From Tannerellaceae bacterium (GTDB taxonomy: Bacteria; Bacteroidota; Bacteroidia; Bacteroidales; Tannerellaceae), in contig JAJQAZ010000005.1 in assembly GCA_021203545.1 (NCBI GenBank), positions 53,178 to 117,177 on the forward strand: a DNA stretch of 64,000 nt, written 5' to 3'. Below the pieces are notes generated by a model. It worked only from the letters and a program-made list of their open reading frames with translations. It searched no databases and had not been told where the DNA came from. This document shows positions 48,356-57,717 of this stretch, one piece after another. Every line of letters starts with the position of its first letter. Position 1 is the stretch's first letter. The translations under genes were made by a program, and so were the position numbers.

Positions 48356-49747
48356 TTAAACGGCAACGCCCGCTGCTAAAAGACTGATTTGAACAATTGC
48401 TGTCAGATTTCCTGCCGTGATATGAATGTAAACCGTATCTGATGATGTATGGCTGGGATCGCGGGTCAGAACAACATTTGTATCCCCCGCTGTACCCAGA
48501 TACTGTGAAAGAGTAAGTGAAGTATCCGGTGCTATAACAGATGTAGCATCTGATGAAAGTTCAGCTGTCCATCCTCCCTTATAATTGGTAGTTATTGTCA
48601 ATGTTACGGGGGCAGAATTATTCGCCAGCGTGAAAGAACTTTGGCTTAACGTAAGCCTGTAAACGGGTCCTACATTTAGGCTCTCATCAAGGGCTGTCTT
48701 CCAGTTCATTACATCCAATGTTAGATCTATATTCAAATTAAGCATACCGTTTACGGTCAGATAGTGGTTTCCTGGCAGATTATAACAGTGGTCTCCGTCG
48801 GAGCAGTTGTTCAGCGGCCCCAGTGCAGCGGTCTGGTCATTGGCTGTGTTATATTTTGCAGTCATCTGTACTCCCTGCGATTCATCGGTTTTATCCGGGA
48901 ATATAGATTTGGGCAGAATAACCCGGGTCTTTTTCCATTCATAGGTATTTGTAGAATTATTGAGTATCATACCGGATGTATATCCTGTATCGCCGTCACT
49001 CAAATTTATATTCCGTGGTGTTATTTCGTAAGAACCGGTATTGTATTGGAGGGTTCCGCTTTTATCCTGTGACAGGATATATACTTTGTCTGGTATATTG
49101 TCAAATTGGAGTGCCTGGAAATCCTGTGCTACAGTAGCAAACTTAGTTTGCAGGGTTATATCTGCCCGTAGACCTAGCCGTTCGATCTCTACCTCCCAGG
49201 GGGTGGTTTGGTCGGCAGCTATGAATGTGATTCCATCTTCGCTCAAACCCTGTACCGCATCAATCTCTATGTTACGGTAAACGGATGCCATAGGAATATT
49301 TTGGATGGAGTTGAAGGCTGTGGAAGCAAATGAGGAACTTTCCAGTTGTGAGAGTTGCGAAGTGTTGTCCATTGCATCCAGTGACAGATGCAGGTTATTA
49401 TCGCTCTTCTCGTTGGCGATAAAAATAATGTCGTATGTGCCGGCGTAAATTTGTATTTCAATGGGGTTACTGAAATTTGTGGTGAAATCGAAATATTTGT
49501 TCAGGTAAAGCTTTCCATCAGCACTACCGAATGCCATAACTCTGAATTCGGATACAATGTCATCGGGATCTGTAGTAAAATTCGGATCCGTTATCTGACC
49601 CGAAGCGAATGAGATGCCGACAAGTTCCTGTTCATTATTCCCTCCACTGTAATCGTCTTTTATGCATCCCGTCAGAACGCAGCATCCTAAGAGGAGGCCG
49701 TGCAGGTACACAGCGTATTTCTGTATGTAAGGTAATAATCTTCTCAC
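48356..49747 (-). CDS. Fimbrial accessory lipoprotein (fimbrillin/DUF4906-like)
   Basis: This 463-residue lipoprotein (CCVLTGC, Cys28) has a fimbrillin-like transthyretin-type N-terminal domain (VSEFRVMAFGSADGKLYLNK, YAGTYDIIFIANEKSD, ERLGLRADITLQ). A C-terminal BACON-like or Ig-like stretch (SSFTLANNSAPVTLTITTNY) follows. It lies 26 bp after the anchor gene and 15 bp before the large tip-type gene, in one transcript. It is probably an accessory or adaptor subunit between tip and stalk; the exact role cannot be read. Confidence 0.72.
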   Translation of the reverse strand: MRRLLPYIQKYAVYLHGLLLGCCVLTGCIKDDYSGGNNEQELVGISFASGQITDPNFTTDPDDIVSEFRVMAFGSADGKLYLNKYFDFTTNFSNPIEIQIYAGTYDIIFIANEKSDNNLHLSLDAMDNTSQLSQLESSSFASTAFNSIQNIPMASVYRNIEIDAVQGLSEDGITFIAADQTTPWEVEIERLGLRADITLQTKFATVAQDFQALQFDNIPDKVYILSQDKSGTLQYNTGSYEITPRNINLSDGDTGYTSGMILNNSTNTYEWKKTRVILPKSIFPDKTDESQGVQMTAKYNTANDQTAALGPLNNCSDGDHCYNLPGNHYLTVNGMLNLNIDLTLDVMNWKTALDESLNVGPVYRLTLSQSSFTLANNSAPVTLTITTNYKGGWTAELSSDATSVIAPDTSLTLSQYLGTAGDTNVVLTRDPSHTSSDTVYIHITAGNLTAIVQISLLAAGVAV

Positions 49748-49773
49748 TTCGTTACTTAATTATCCGTTGTTTA

Positions 49774-50733
49774 CTATTTCCAGTCAACCGGGTTATTTAA
49801 CCATTCCGGAACTTTAATCTGCACATACAGATCTTTAAATTCAATCACCACGTTTATGATTTCGCAATCTCCTTCTACAAGTAATAAGTCCAATTCGCGA
49901 AGCACATCATCCATGGATACACTGAAATTATAGGAGGCACCGGAAGTACGTGTTCCGGCTATATTTATTGTTACAGGACTTTCATTGTCAAAGTGTGGAA
50001 CATAAAATTGGGCAAATCCCAAATATTCTTCTTCCACGGTTACTTCCCGGGCCTTTTTATGGTAAACGACTTTTTCTTCGCCGTGGTTCAGGAAACAGTC
50101 GTATAGTTCAATCAGATTGTTAATAGATACATGCATTTCTGGAGTTCTTCCATCGGCAATTTCAGGAAATCCGCGCAGAAAGACATTGACTGTACGGTGT
50201 GCCCCCATATAGGAGACAGTGTGATAAGTAGTTCCGGCATTTAAAACCTCTACAGTATAAAGAGCCGGGTTGTCCGGAACATCCAGATGTCTTTGCGACT
50301 GCGAACGCAGATCCGGTGCATAATGAAGCGGATCACACGATTCTGTGCTAAGGGTATGATAAATGTAAGTATGTTCAAGATCCAGGCCTTCAAGGAGGGT
50401 ATTGCGGCCTAAGCGGTCTGTTACGTCATTGGCCCAACTGATGATGTAATAGGTACCCGGATCAACTTTTACTGTTTTGCTTCTATCGGTATTATTAACA
50501 ACTTCATCAGCATTGAGCCATTGATAGATTTGGTGATTTTCATCATAGATTGCCACATCAATACTACTGATACGTTCGTTGAACACATCTTTGCCTTCCA
50601 TGTCAAGGTATTCAAACAATAGAACCAGGGTATATTCTTCTCCGTCGGGACAGTCGTCCAGATCTTCTTTTACACATCCTGTACAGTATAGGAGTGCGAG
50701 TAGGAATAGTATACTGGTTTGTACTGTTTTCAT
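49774..50733 (-). CDS. FimB/Mfa2-family fimbrial anchor lipoprotein
   Basis: This 319-residue lipoprotein (LYCTGC, Cys20) carries the FimB/Mfa2 hallmark start CVKEDLDDCPDGEEYTLVLL, then FERISS-type strands and PGTYYIISWANDVTD. In Porphyromonas gingivalis the homologous Mfa2 anchors the Mfa1 fibre to the outer membrane and limits its length. It follows the major subunit gene after a 159-bp gap that contains two hairpins, which may lower its expression relative to the stalk subunit. Confidence 0.85.
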   Translation of the reverse strand: MKTVQTSILFLLALLYCTGCVKEDLDDCPDGEEYTLVLLFEYLDMEGKDVFNERISSIDVAIYDENHQIYQWLNADEVVNNTDRSKTVKVDPGTYYIISWANDVTDRLGRNTLLEGLDLEHTYIYHTLSTESCDPLHYAPDLRSQSQRHLDVPDNPALYTVEVLNAGTTYHTVSYMGAHRTVNVFLRGFPEIADGRTPEMHVSINNLIELYDCFLNHGEEKVVYHKKAREVTVEEEYLGFAQFYVPHFDNESPVTINIAGTRTSGASYNFSVSMDDVLRELDLLLVEGDCEIINVVIEFKDLYVQIKVPEWLNNPVDWK

Positions 50734-50826
50734 TTTGCTTGTTTTTGAGTAACGAGGTGCTCTTAATTAAGGTTGAGAGCACGCAGATTGTGCAGAGTAT
50801 GCAGAATCATGCAGATTTTTATTTTT

Positions 50827-50858
50827 GGTTGGTGGGGAATCCTATTTCCCCATCAACC
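50827..50858. terminator. Hairpin between the major subunit and anchor genes
   Basis: GGTTGGTGGGGAA pairs with TTCCCCATCAACC (one G-T) around a 6-base loop. On the minus strand it follows the gene stopping at 50893. A smaller stem, AAAGCC/GGCTTT, lies at about 50869-50886. Together they may attenuate transcription into the anchor gene. Confidence 0.55.
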
Positions 50859-50892
50859 ATGATATTAAAGCCGTTTTGGGCTTTTTCTTTTT

Positions 50893-52098
50893 TTATTTCC
50901 AGTCAACAGCAATTACGTTCCATGGAGTAACTGATACTTCTACGTATACGGCCTCTTTGTCGTCTTCTTCGTATGGGTAGTCAGTCAGATCGTCTTCATC
51001 GAATATTATGTTTTGTAGTTCGTATACGTTACCTCCAAGAATGGGTTGATCTTTTTGGGTTCCTTTTGTGAGGTATCCTGTGATTGTGAGATAGGCTACT
51101 CCATTATTAGATCCTCCGGATGGTCCGTCAAGAGATACGTTTATTCTTGGAGAACCATTTATTTCTACACCGGTGAAATGAAGGATGATGTGAGGTACAG
51201 CTGTACCGTTTGCAAACACGTTGTATGCCCATGTTTCGTTGTCCGGTTCGTGTGATATGAGATTCGTAGATGCAGTCAGTACATCATCAAACAGATATTT
51301 TTTCCAGGCAGTCAGATATTTTCCGGGAGGTGTTGTTTCTTGTTGATAATTTTCACGATCTGCCAGTGTTGTTCCATTGTGAACGAGATCAAGTAAATCT
51401 GTTGTTCCTATTACTGACATTTTTGTATAGAAGTTGTTGATGTAGATTCCTTCAAGTTTGAATCCGTCGATGTCGCCTTCTGCTGTGATTTTATCAATTT
51501 CCATACGGGCGATGATGGGTTCAATACTGAATATTGCTTCTCTCTCTACTGTGATGTTTGGATAAGCATAAAATTTGGATTGAGTAGCAGGGGAAGCGGG
51601 TACGATGTTGCCGGCTCCATACAATGTTGCGTCTTCTACTCCAAAAGTATTTCTGCCATTCTGGTTTGTTTGAGAAAGAATGTCTTTTGTAATAGTTTCG
51701 ATCTCTGTTAAAGTTGCATAGGTGTCAGTTATATCAAAATGATGGTTTCCTACTACGATTACTTTTTTTGCTGTTTCGGAAACATCGGTAAACAGATATC
51801 CTTCCTGTATCTGCGCGGGTGTTACAGCCCCCGCGGGTGAGTCGGCGATGATGGCCATGCGTAGTACGGCTTCATTGTCGTCAATAAAGAATAGTGCTCC
51901 TTCGGTGAATTCAGTCAGAGTTACTCCGTCTATTACCTGTTTGTCGACATCTGCTTTTGTTGATACAATGTCGAATTGGATCATCATGTTGAATGTTCCG
52001 TTACCGGTTTGTCCACCGTCTCCATCATTGTCTTTGTTGCAACCAGTCAAAGCAACGGCTGCCATTGCGATGAACATGAATAGATTTTTGATTTTCAT
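50893..52098 (-). CDS. Mfa1-like major fimbrial subunit
   Basis: This 401-residue lipoprotein precursor (AVALTGC, Cys20) has the two transthyretin-like domains of the FimA/Mfa1 class. Supporting segments are GNGTFNMMIQFDIVSTKADV and AIFSIEPIIARMEIDKITAE, with the C-terminal strand VYVEVSVTPWNVIAVDWK. In this class an Arg/Lys protease trims the N-terminus after lipid-dependent export, and the C-terminal strands polymerise the fibre. A possible trimming site is the Lys of STKADVDK. It is probably the stalk subunit. Confidence 0.85.
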   Translation of the reverse strand: MKIKNLFMFIAMAAVALTGCNKDNDGDGGQTGNGTFNMMIQFDIVSTKADVDKQVIDGVTLTEFTEGALFFIDDNEAVLRMAIIADSPAGAVTPAQIQEGYLFTDVSETAKKVIVVGNHHFDITDTYATLTEIETITKDILSQTNQNGRNTFGVEDATLYGAGNIVPASPATQSKFYAYPNITVEREAIFSIEPIIARMEIDKITAEGDIDGFKLEGIYINNFYTKMSVIGTTDLLDLVHNGTTLADRENYQQETTPPGKYLTAWKKYLFDDVLTASTNLISHEPDNETWAYNVFANGTAVPHIILHFTGVEINGSPRINVSLDGPSGGSNNGVAYLTITGYLTKGTQKDQPILGGNVYELQNIIFDEDDLTDYPYEEDDKEAVYVEVSVTPWNVIAVDWK

Positions 52099-52153
52099 AA
52101 ATTTTGTAATTTAATTAGTAATGTGATTTGTTAATTTTTAAACTCTCTTTTTG

Positions 52154-53667
52154 TTATCGTTTATAGCGCTCGCGTATCCGCAAATCCTCACGCTTTTTGT
52201 TTAATTCTTCTATGTTATGGATTACTTCTTCTTCGGTATAGGCTGACCGCGGGAAGGAGGTAGCTATCCGGGCCTTGTTGAAGTAAATTTCTGCTTTGTC
52301 TATATCTTCTGTTAGCATGTAGTATACGCCGAGGTTGTTGTACGCCTCGGGAAAGTCTTCGTTTTGTTCGATTTTTTCGATAAACCGGGCAGCGGCTGGT
52401 GCATCACCTCCGGTCAGCAAACGGGCGGCAGCATTGTTGTTGGCTACCGGGTGGTCGGGGAAGAGCCGTATAATCGCATTGAAGATTAATATTCGTTCGG
52501 CGGAATCTTCCGGATAGTTATTATATAATAAAGTCAGTTCGTACAGATTCAGTTGTTCCGGATTCTTTTGCATAATTAGTTCTGATTCTTCCAGTGAGTA
52601 TTCTTTGACCGTAAATTCTACTCTGTATTCTACCCTGCGGAGAGAGGGAAACATTTCATTAAGCATATACCGGAAAGGTCTTCCACCATCCAATCCCCGC
52701 AGACGGCTTTCGCGTGTATCCGGATCCGGTACGGTTTCTATTATTTCCAGTACACGATATTTACCGTTCATTTCACTTTCGTTAATCATACGGATCAGCC
52801 CTTCCCAGTCTTCAGGAACATTTTTAACTTCTATCAATTGGCTGGCAATTGAGAATTTACTTTGGATATATTGTTTTAATGCCAGCGAACGGTTATAGGA
52901 TAATCTATCGTTGCTTGCCCAGCTTCCTTCGGGAGAGGCATACCCGGTGACATACAGTTTGGTTATTTCGAAGTCTGAATCCCCCCCCTCACTTGTGATA
53001 ATACTTCGTTTATTTTGGCCAGTTCCTGCGGGTTGCGACGGAAGTTGGGCAGGATTTCTGATTTGCCCACCTGGAAGTCGAGGTAGGCCGATCCTTCGAG
53101 GTGGAGGGTTTTCGTTTCTTTTTCAGGGGTTATATAGTTGACTTTTACGTCGGGTTGGTAGGGGATATAAGTGTGTAGTTCTACCGGAGCCACGTTATCT
53201 AATATAAACCATTGCTCTACATCTGCACAGGAGGTTAATATTTGATTGATCCGTAGTGATGCGGTATCCATCCAGAATTCGTAGGGGGCTGTTAGGGTGT
53301 ATTTGAATGTTATATCTTCTTTTCGTTTTTTGTCAATTTTATAGGCCGGGTAATGTGCCAGTAGAAAATGGTTCTGGAATTTTTCTTTTCGTCTGAATAG
53401 TTTGGCTTTTGTTTTCCCGTTAATGAGGGCACGGGGCATTTCCATGTAATAGGAGGAATCGGCTGTCATTAAAGTAGGCATAATTGTCCAGCTCTGGCAG
53501 TTGTTCATTGATTTGCCGTCGACATAGATGTCCATTTCGAGGTGCAGGCTGTCTCCCTGCTCCTGTAAAGTAATGGGATGGATTTGTACGCCTCCGGTGC
53601 GGTGTTGTGCGCTTCCGGACAGGGTTATTATTGTAAGAAGTAATATGTTTATGCAGAGATGTTTCAT
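52154..53667 (-). pseudogene. DUF3868 (OmpA-like/TPR) fimbrial-operon protein, frame break at a G8 tract
   Basis: The repaired protein of about 504 residues has signal peptide ITLSGSAQ and an N-terminal DUF3868 beta domain (VQIHPITLQEQGDSLHLEMD). An OmpA-like segment (FEITKLYVTGYASPEGSW) and C-terminal TPR repeats (AYNNLGVYYMLTEDIDKAEI) follow. The frame breaks in a run of eight G on the coding strand (C8 at 52981-52988): the read frame ends SQVRGGIQTSK, and one extra G gives SQVRGGDSDFEITKLYV. DUF3868 and DUF3575 genes commonly precede fimbrillin genes in Bacteroidales, with a likely envelope assembly role. Slippage at G8 could be biological, but other homopolymers here are also wrong. Confidence 0.82.
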
Positions 53668-53675
53668 AACGGTTT

Positions 53676-54254
53676 TTACTTTTTAGACTTAAACAGATAG
53701 ACTAATGATACTCCTATGCGGGTGGGACCAAAGTAATGTTTGTGTCCTTTTCCCAGATGTTCGCCACATTTATGGCATTCGTATTTGTCGAATCCGGTAT
53801 AGGTGTATCCGAAACCGAACTGGGCTTCTATGTTCCAGTGTGACCCGAGATACCATTGGTGGCCGTAGCTGAATCCGCCTCCTACGGCATATCCCTGATA
53901 GCGATGCTTCTGTAACCCTTCGAATATTTCAAGGGGTAGTTTATGTCTCCTACATTATAGTACCCGTAATGGGCATGGAATCCGAAGAAGCTGCCTAAAA
54001 ATTTTTCACAGGTCCACAGGCGCAGTTCGGGCTGTACCAGCCAGTGGCGGAGTTTTTTGTTGTCGCTGAAGCTGAATGGGTTGTATCCTCCGGTAATTTC
54101 GAGCGTAGTTTTCTTTCCTAACGCTGTTTCTACCGAAAGGTTGGGGGGTGGTTCCCCAGTACAATAAATTGGTTCTTATGGCAACTTCCTGGGCTTTTAG
54201 TCCGGTTGTTGTTATAAGGATCAATAGGAATACTATAAGGGTATAGTTCTTCAT
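53676..54254 (-). pseudogene. DUF3575 outer-membrane protein, two frame errors
   Basis: This is the first gene of the fimbrial operon. Signal peptide TTTGLKAQEV is followed by the DUF3575 opening VAIRTNLLYWGTTPNLSVE once one C is removed from the six-C run (G6 at 54143-54148 on +). A second break at 53933-53936 (G4 on +) needs one added base to read YPLEIFEGLQKHRYQGYAV and on to RIGVSLVYLFKSKK. The repaired protein of about 190 residues is a small predicted beta-barrel. One insertion and one deletion in short runs point to sequencing error. Confidence 0.8.
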
Positions 54255-54388
54255 TTATTATCCTGCTTTATTCAGTATATTTATAACTACTGTATCCAAA
54301 AGTTGCCTTCCGGAAATATACTTTACCATTTTATTTAGTTCTCGTTAATCTAATCCGGTTATATACACACTATATGTTTCGGATAGGG

Positions 54389-54396
54389 CAAAGATA
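54389..54396 (-). promoter_or_regulatory. -7 box of the fimbrial operon
   Basis: The minus strand reads TATCTTTG, matching TAnnTTTG, about 135 bp before the DUF3575 start. This 5' leader could hold the site for the AraC regulator. I see no inverted repeats like those of the switch around this promoter, so the promoter itself does not look invertible. The remaining sequence to 54587 shows no supported gene. Confidence 0.55.
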
Positions 54397-54587
54397 TTTT
54401 CTTTGAAAACAAGAGGGGTACTATATTTTATCCCGAACATACTACATGTCGTTCTTTTTGTTATTTCCGCTTTATATGCCTGGAAATGATTGTAGAGTTT
54501 CCTGTGTTCAAACAGATAAGCAGCAGGAAACAGCCTCCGGGTATAAGGTGTACCGGATGCAGCAGGAGTAAAAGTGGTAAAAAACGG

Positions 54588-56086
54588 TTAATATATTGTC
54601 AGCAAAGAAGAATAAATAAAATCCAAATCCACATGCCGGCGTACAAGGTCAGCCAGTTTATCATACTGCTCCTCCTTAAAAGAAGCATAATCAAAAGTAA
54701 CAGATTCAGCTGAACAGCTAAATCCTTTTGCCAGGTGATTCAGTACAACAGGATTATCCAGAATGCCGTGCATATAGGTACCCCAGCAACGTTCGCCGGC
54801 ATAATATCCATCAGCCTGTCCGTCTGGTAAGAAAGCAACCGGACATGGTACGGTATCATTTTGCAGGTAAGATGTACCCATATGAATTTCGTATCCCTTG
54901 CAGGAATAATTACCATTCGCAGAAAGAAAAGAAAAAGAACGCTGCATGGTTGTCTTCTCATCCCCGATGACCGTACGCAGAGGCAACAAACCAAGACCAT
55001 TAATATGGGGGAGATTGCCTTCCTGGTGGTCCGGATCTTCAATCTCCATACCCATCATCTGATACCCCCCCCACAAATACCTATTACTTTTTTACCCGCT
55101 TTATAATTGCGGACAATCGCTTCGGTTATTCTTTTGGATCGCAGATCCTTTAAATCCCCAATTGTATTCTTGGAGCCCGGAAGCAGGATAATATCCGCCC
55201 GGTCGATTTCATCAATAGATTGAGTATAATAAGGGTTAAACCGTTCATCTTTTTCCAATACATCAAAATCTGTAAAGTTAGACATCCGTTTTAGCAAAAT
55301 AATGGCTACATTGATCTTTCCTTCCCGGTAACTGTTGTTTTTCATGTCCAGTGCCACCGAATCCTCCTCTTCAATTTGAATATCCCGGAAATAAGGGATT
55401 ACCCCTACCACCGGGACTCCGGTTAACTCTTCAAGAAGCCGTTTCCCATCTTCAAACAAAGAAATATCCCCCCGGAACTTATTAATAATAATCCCTTTAA
55501 CCAGCGCCCGTTCCTCCGGGTCAAGCAAAGCGATCGTACCATATACCGAACCGAACACCCCTCCCCGGTCGATATCCGCGATCAGGTAAGTAGCCGCGTT
55601 GGCATGCAATGCCATACGCATATTTGTAATATCACGCTGTTTGAGATTCAGTTCTGAGATACTTCCCGCCCCTTCCATAACAATAGGCGTATATTTTTGT
55701 GCCAGACGGTCAAAAGCGCCGGTAACCTCCCTGAATAACATCTCTTTCCGGAGCTCACCACCGAAATAGTCGCGGGCAGATATATTCCCTACCGGGCGTC
55801 CATGCAATATGACCTGCGAACCCATATCCGTAGTAGGTTTAAGCAGTACCGGGTTCATATCCGTATGAGGTGGCACACCACACGCTTCCGCCTGCACCAC
55901 CTGCGCCCGCCCCATCTCGTCCCCTTCCGGCGTAGCATACGAATTGAGCGACATATTCTGTGCCTTAAACGGAGCCGGGGTATAGCCATCCTGTTTAAAA
56001 ATCCGGCAAAAAGCCGCATTAATAACACTCTTCCCCGCATCCGAACAGGTACCCACAAACATAATAGGACAAAGACGTTTTTGCAT
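54588..56086 (-). pseudogene. cobQ: Cobyric acid synthase, frame break at a G8 tract
   Basis: This glutamine-dependent amidotransferase amidates adenosylcobyrinate a,c-diamide to cobyric acid in cobalamin synthesis. The N-terminal dethiobiotin-synthetase-like ATP domain (FVGTCSDAGKSVINAAF, APFKAQNMSLNSYAT) is intact. The class I amidotransferase domain has its nucleophile Cys in GICGG and its His in GTYMHGILD. The frame breaks exactly after GICGG at a run of eight G (C8 at 55065-55072 on +). Six G would give the conserved GICGGYQMMGMEI. So two extra bases, or one missing, separate the catalytic Cys from the rest. It is downstream of mltG (51-bp gap) on the same strand. Confidence 0.9.
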
Positions 56087-56137
56087 ATAAAGAGTTCAAA
56101 TGAATTCAAAGAAATAGTAAAGATAAATTGTCAATTA

Positions 56138-57181
56138 TTACCTGATTCCTTTCCGGTTGAGTGCTGCCCGGTACCGTTCCGCGTTGCGGTTATGCTCAGC
56201 CAACGTAACAGCGAAATTATGCCGTCCGAAAAAATCTTCTTTCGCACACATATAAATATAATTATGCTGTGTATAATTCAGTACCGCATCCATGGCTCTT
56301 ACGGAAGGCATCCGTAGGGGGCCGGGAGGCAATCCGGCATATTTGTAAGTATTGTAAGGCGAATCTATCTCTAAGTGTTGATATAGGATACGTTTTAACC
56401 CAAAATCGCCCACGGCAAACTTCACAGTCGGGTCGGCCTGTAATAACATCCCCCTGTGCAGGCGGTTGATATAAAGACCGGCCACAACCGGGTATTCATC
56501 GGGTGCTGCCGTCTCTTCCTCCACGATCGAAGCCAATGTAGCCACCTCAACCGGAGTAAGTCCTATGGCAGCAGCTTTCCGTTTCCGTTCCTCTGTCCAG
56601 AAGGCATCATACTCTTTTTTCATCCGTTCTATAAACCGTTCCGGCGAGATATTCCAGTACACTTCGTATGTATTGGGAATAAACAGGGCAGAAACCGTTT
56701 CCGGGGTAAAACCTAACGGTTTCAGATAAGCCGGGTCTTTCAGGTAAGCCAGCAGGTCTTCTTTGGAAAACATCAACTGATCATCCAACCGTTCAGACAG
56801 ATCATCTATAAAACGTATATTATTAAATGTAATACGGGTCGGGGTTTGGTGTCCGCTGCGCAGACGTTTAACCAGATCCAGATGGCTCATTCCCGGATCA
56901 ACCGCATACCGTCCTACTTTCATATTTTCGGGGTATTTCAGCTTTTCGGCCAGTAGCTCAAATATTCCCACATGTTCCATACGGGCAGAATCTTTTAGTT
57001 GCCGGATCAGATCCTCAAAATCTTTCCTTTCATCTACATATACATAGACCGTTTCCGGAATATCAAAATCCTTAGCATACATCAAGCGGTATCCCCAAAT
57101 AGCGATCCCTATCCCTATAATAAGCACTATCCCGGCCATCATACCGATAACAGAACGCTTTGATAAATTTTGTACTCCCAT
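56138..57181 (-). CDS. mltG: Endolytic murein transglycosylase MltG
   Basis: This inner-membrane enzyme cleaves nascent peptidoglycan and helps set glycan strand length. It has 347 residues with one N-terminal transmembrane helix (GMMAGIVLIIGIGIAIW) and a LysM-like region. The YceG catalytic domain shows LFIPNTYEVYWNISPE, the catalytic Glu in ASIVEEETAAPDEYPVVAG, LQADPTVKFAVG and SPYNTYKYAGLPPGPL. A minus-strand -7 box at 57218-57225 (TACTTTTG) lies about 40 bp upstream of the start. cobQ follows. Confidence 0.95.
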   Translation of the reverse strand: MGVQNLSKRSVIGMMAGIVLIIGIGIAIWGYRLMYAKDFDIPETVYVYVDERKDFEDLIRQLKDSARMEHVGIFELLAEKLKYPENMKVGRYAVDPGMSHLDLVKRLRSGHQTPTRITFNNIRFIDDLSERLDDQLMFSKEDLLAYLKDPAYLKPLGFTPETVSALFIPNTYEVYWNISPERFIERMKKEYDAFWTEERKRKAAAIGLTPVEVATLASIVEEETAAPDEYPVVAGLYINRLHRGMLLQADPTVKFAVGDFGLKRILYQHLEIDSPYNTYKYAGLPPGPLRMPSVRAMDAVLNYTQHNYIYMCAKEDFFGRHNFAVTLAEHNRNAERYRAALNRKGIR

Positions 57182-57217
57182 ATTTGTTCAAAATCAATTA
57201 CATATCTTTAAAGGGAA

Positions 57218-57225
57218 CAAAAGTA
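57218..57225 (-). promoter_or_regulatory. -7 box for mltG
   Basis: The minus strand reads TACTTTTG, matching TAnnTTTG, 37 bp before the mltG start. Confidence 0.5.
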
Positions 57226-57258
57226 ATATCTTTTTTGATTAAAAATATCCCTGAAACC

Positions 57259-57290
57259 TTTGTATATTCAGAAATATACTCCTATCTTTG
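57259..57290 (+). promoter_or_regulatory. Promoter of tRNA-Ser
   Basis: A -33 TTTG (57259-57262) and a -7 TATCTTTG (57283-57290) are separated by exactly 20 bp. This is the best match to the Bacteroidetes consensus in the window, about 38 bp before the tRNA. Confidence 0.85.
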
Positions 57291-57328
57291 CCTCGCATTT
57301 CAAAGGAAATGTCCTTGCAAAAGGGGAA

Positions 57329-57415
57329 GGAAGTGTGGGTGAGTGGCTGAAACCACCAGTTTGCTAAACTGACGATCGGGCAACCGATCCGCGAGTTCGA
57401 ATCTCGCCGCTTCCG
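57329..57415 (+). tRNA. tRNA-Ser (GCT anticodon)
   Basis: A type II tRNA of about 87 bases. The acceptor GGAAGTG pairs with CGCTTCC; the anticodon loop TTGCTAA has GCT at 57363-57365. A long variable arm (CGATCGGGCAACCGATCC region) is typical of serine tRNAs, and the T-arm reads GAGTTCGAATCTC. It reads AGC/AGT codons. CCA is not encoded. Confidence 0.95.
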
Positions 57416-57439
57416 CTGAAATAGATAGAAAAAAGAAGC

Positions 57440-57480
57440 AAAGTCCTGTAAATGTTACATTTACGGGACTTTCTTTTTTT
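57440..57480 (+). terminator. tRNA-Ser terminator
   Basis: AAAGTCCTGTAAATG and CATTTACGGGACTTT form a stem around a 3-base loop, followed by TTCTTTTTTT. It is nearly identical to the hairpin at 59738-59774. The rest of the gap to 57717 holds nothing I can support. Confidence 0.9.
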
Positions 57481-57717
57481 ACACAAGTAGTAAAAAAGTG
57501 CTATTTGAAGCACTTTTTAGGTGGCTTATCCGGTGCCATTTTTGGGGAAATAATTTTTACCACTAAATAAATGAAGCACTAATGGTAAGGTTTTTTACAT
57601 GCTGGATTTGCACTTTAACTTTTACCGGTTAGTTTTTTCTGGCTGTTTATCCATTGTGCGGTTTCGGTTGTGTTACGTACTCCCGGTTAAATACGTATGA
57701 ATGATAAATTTGTCACA

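Noticed and set aside
42781..54400. Integrated phage or conjugative element
   Set aside because: Apart from the recombinase there are no phage, transfer or relaxase genes; the recombinase fits an invertase role.
54389..54480. Invertible fimbrial promoter
   Set aside because: No matching inverted repeats flank the -7 box, and the 27-bp switch repeat does not occur there.
54480..54590. Cobalamin riboswitch next to cobQ
   Set aside because: The stretch is downstream of cobQ on its strand and I could not find the B12-box core; a plus-strand zinc-ribbon-like frame there is also unconvincing.
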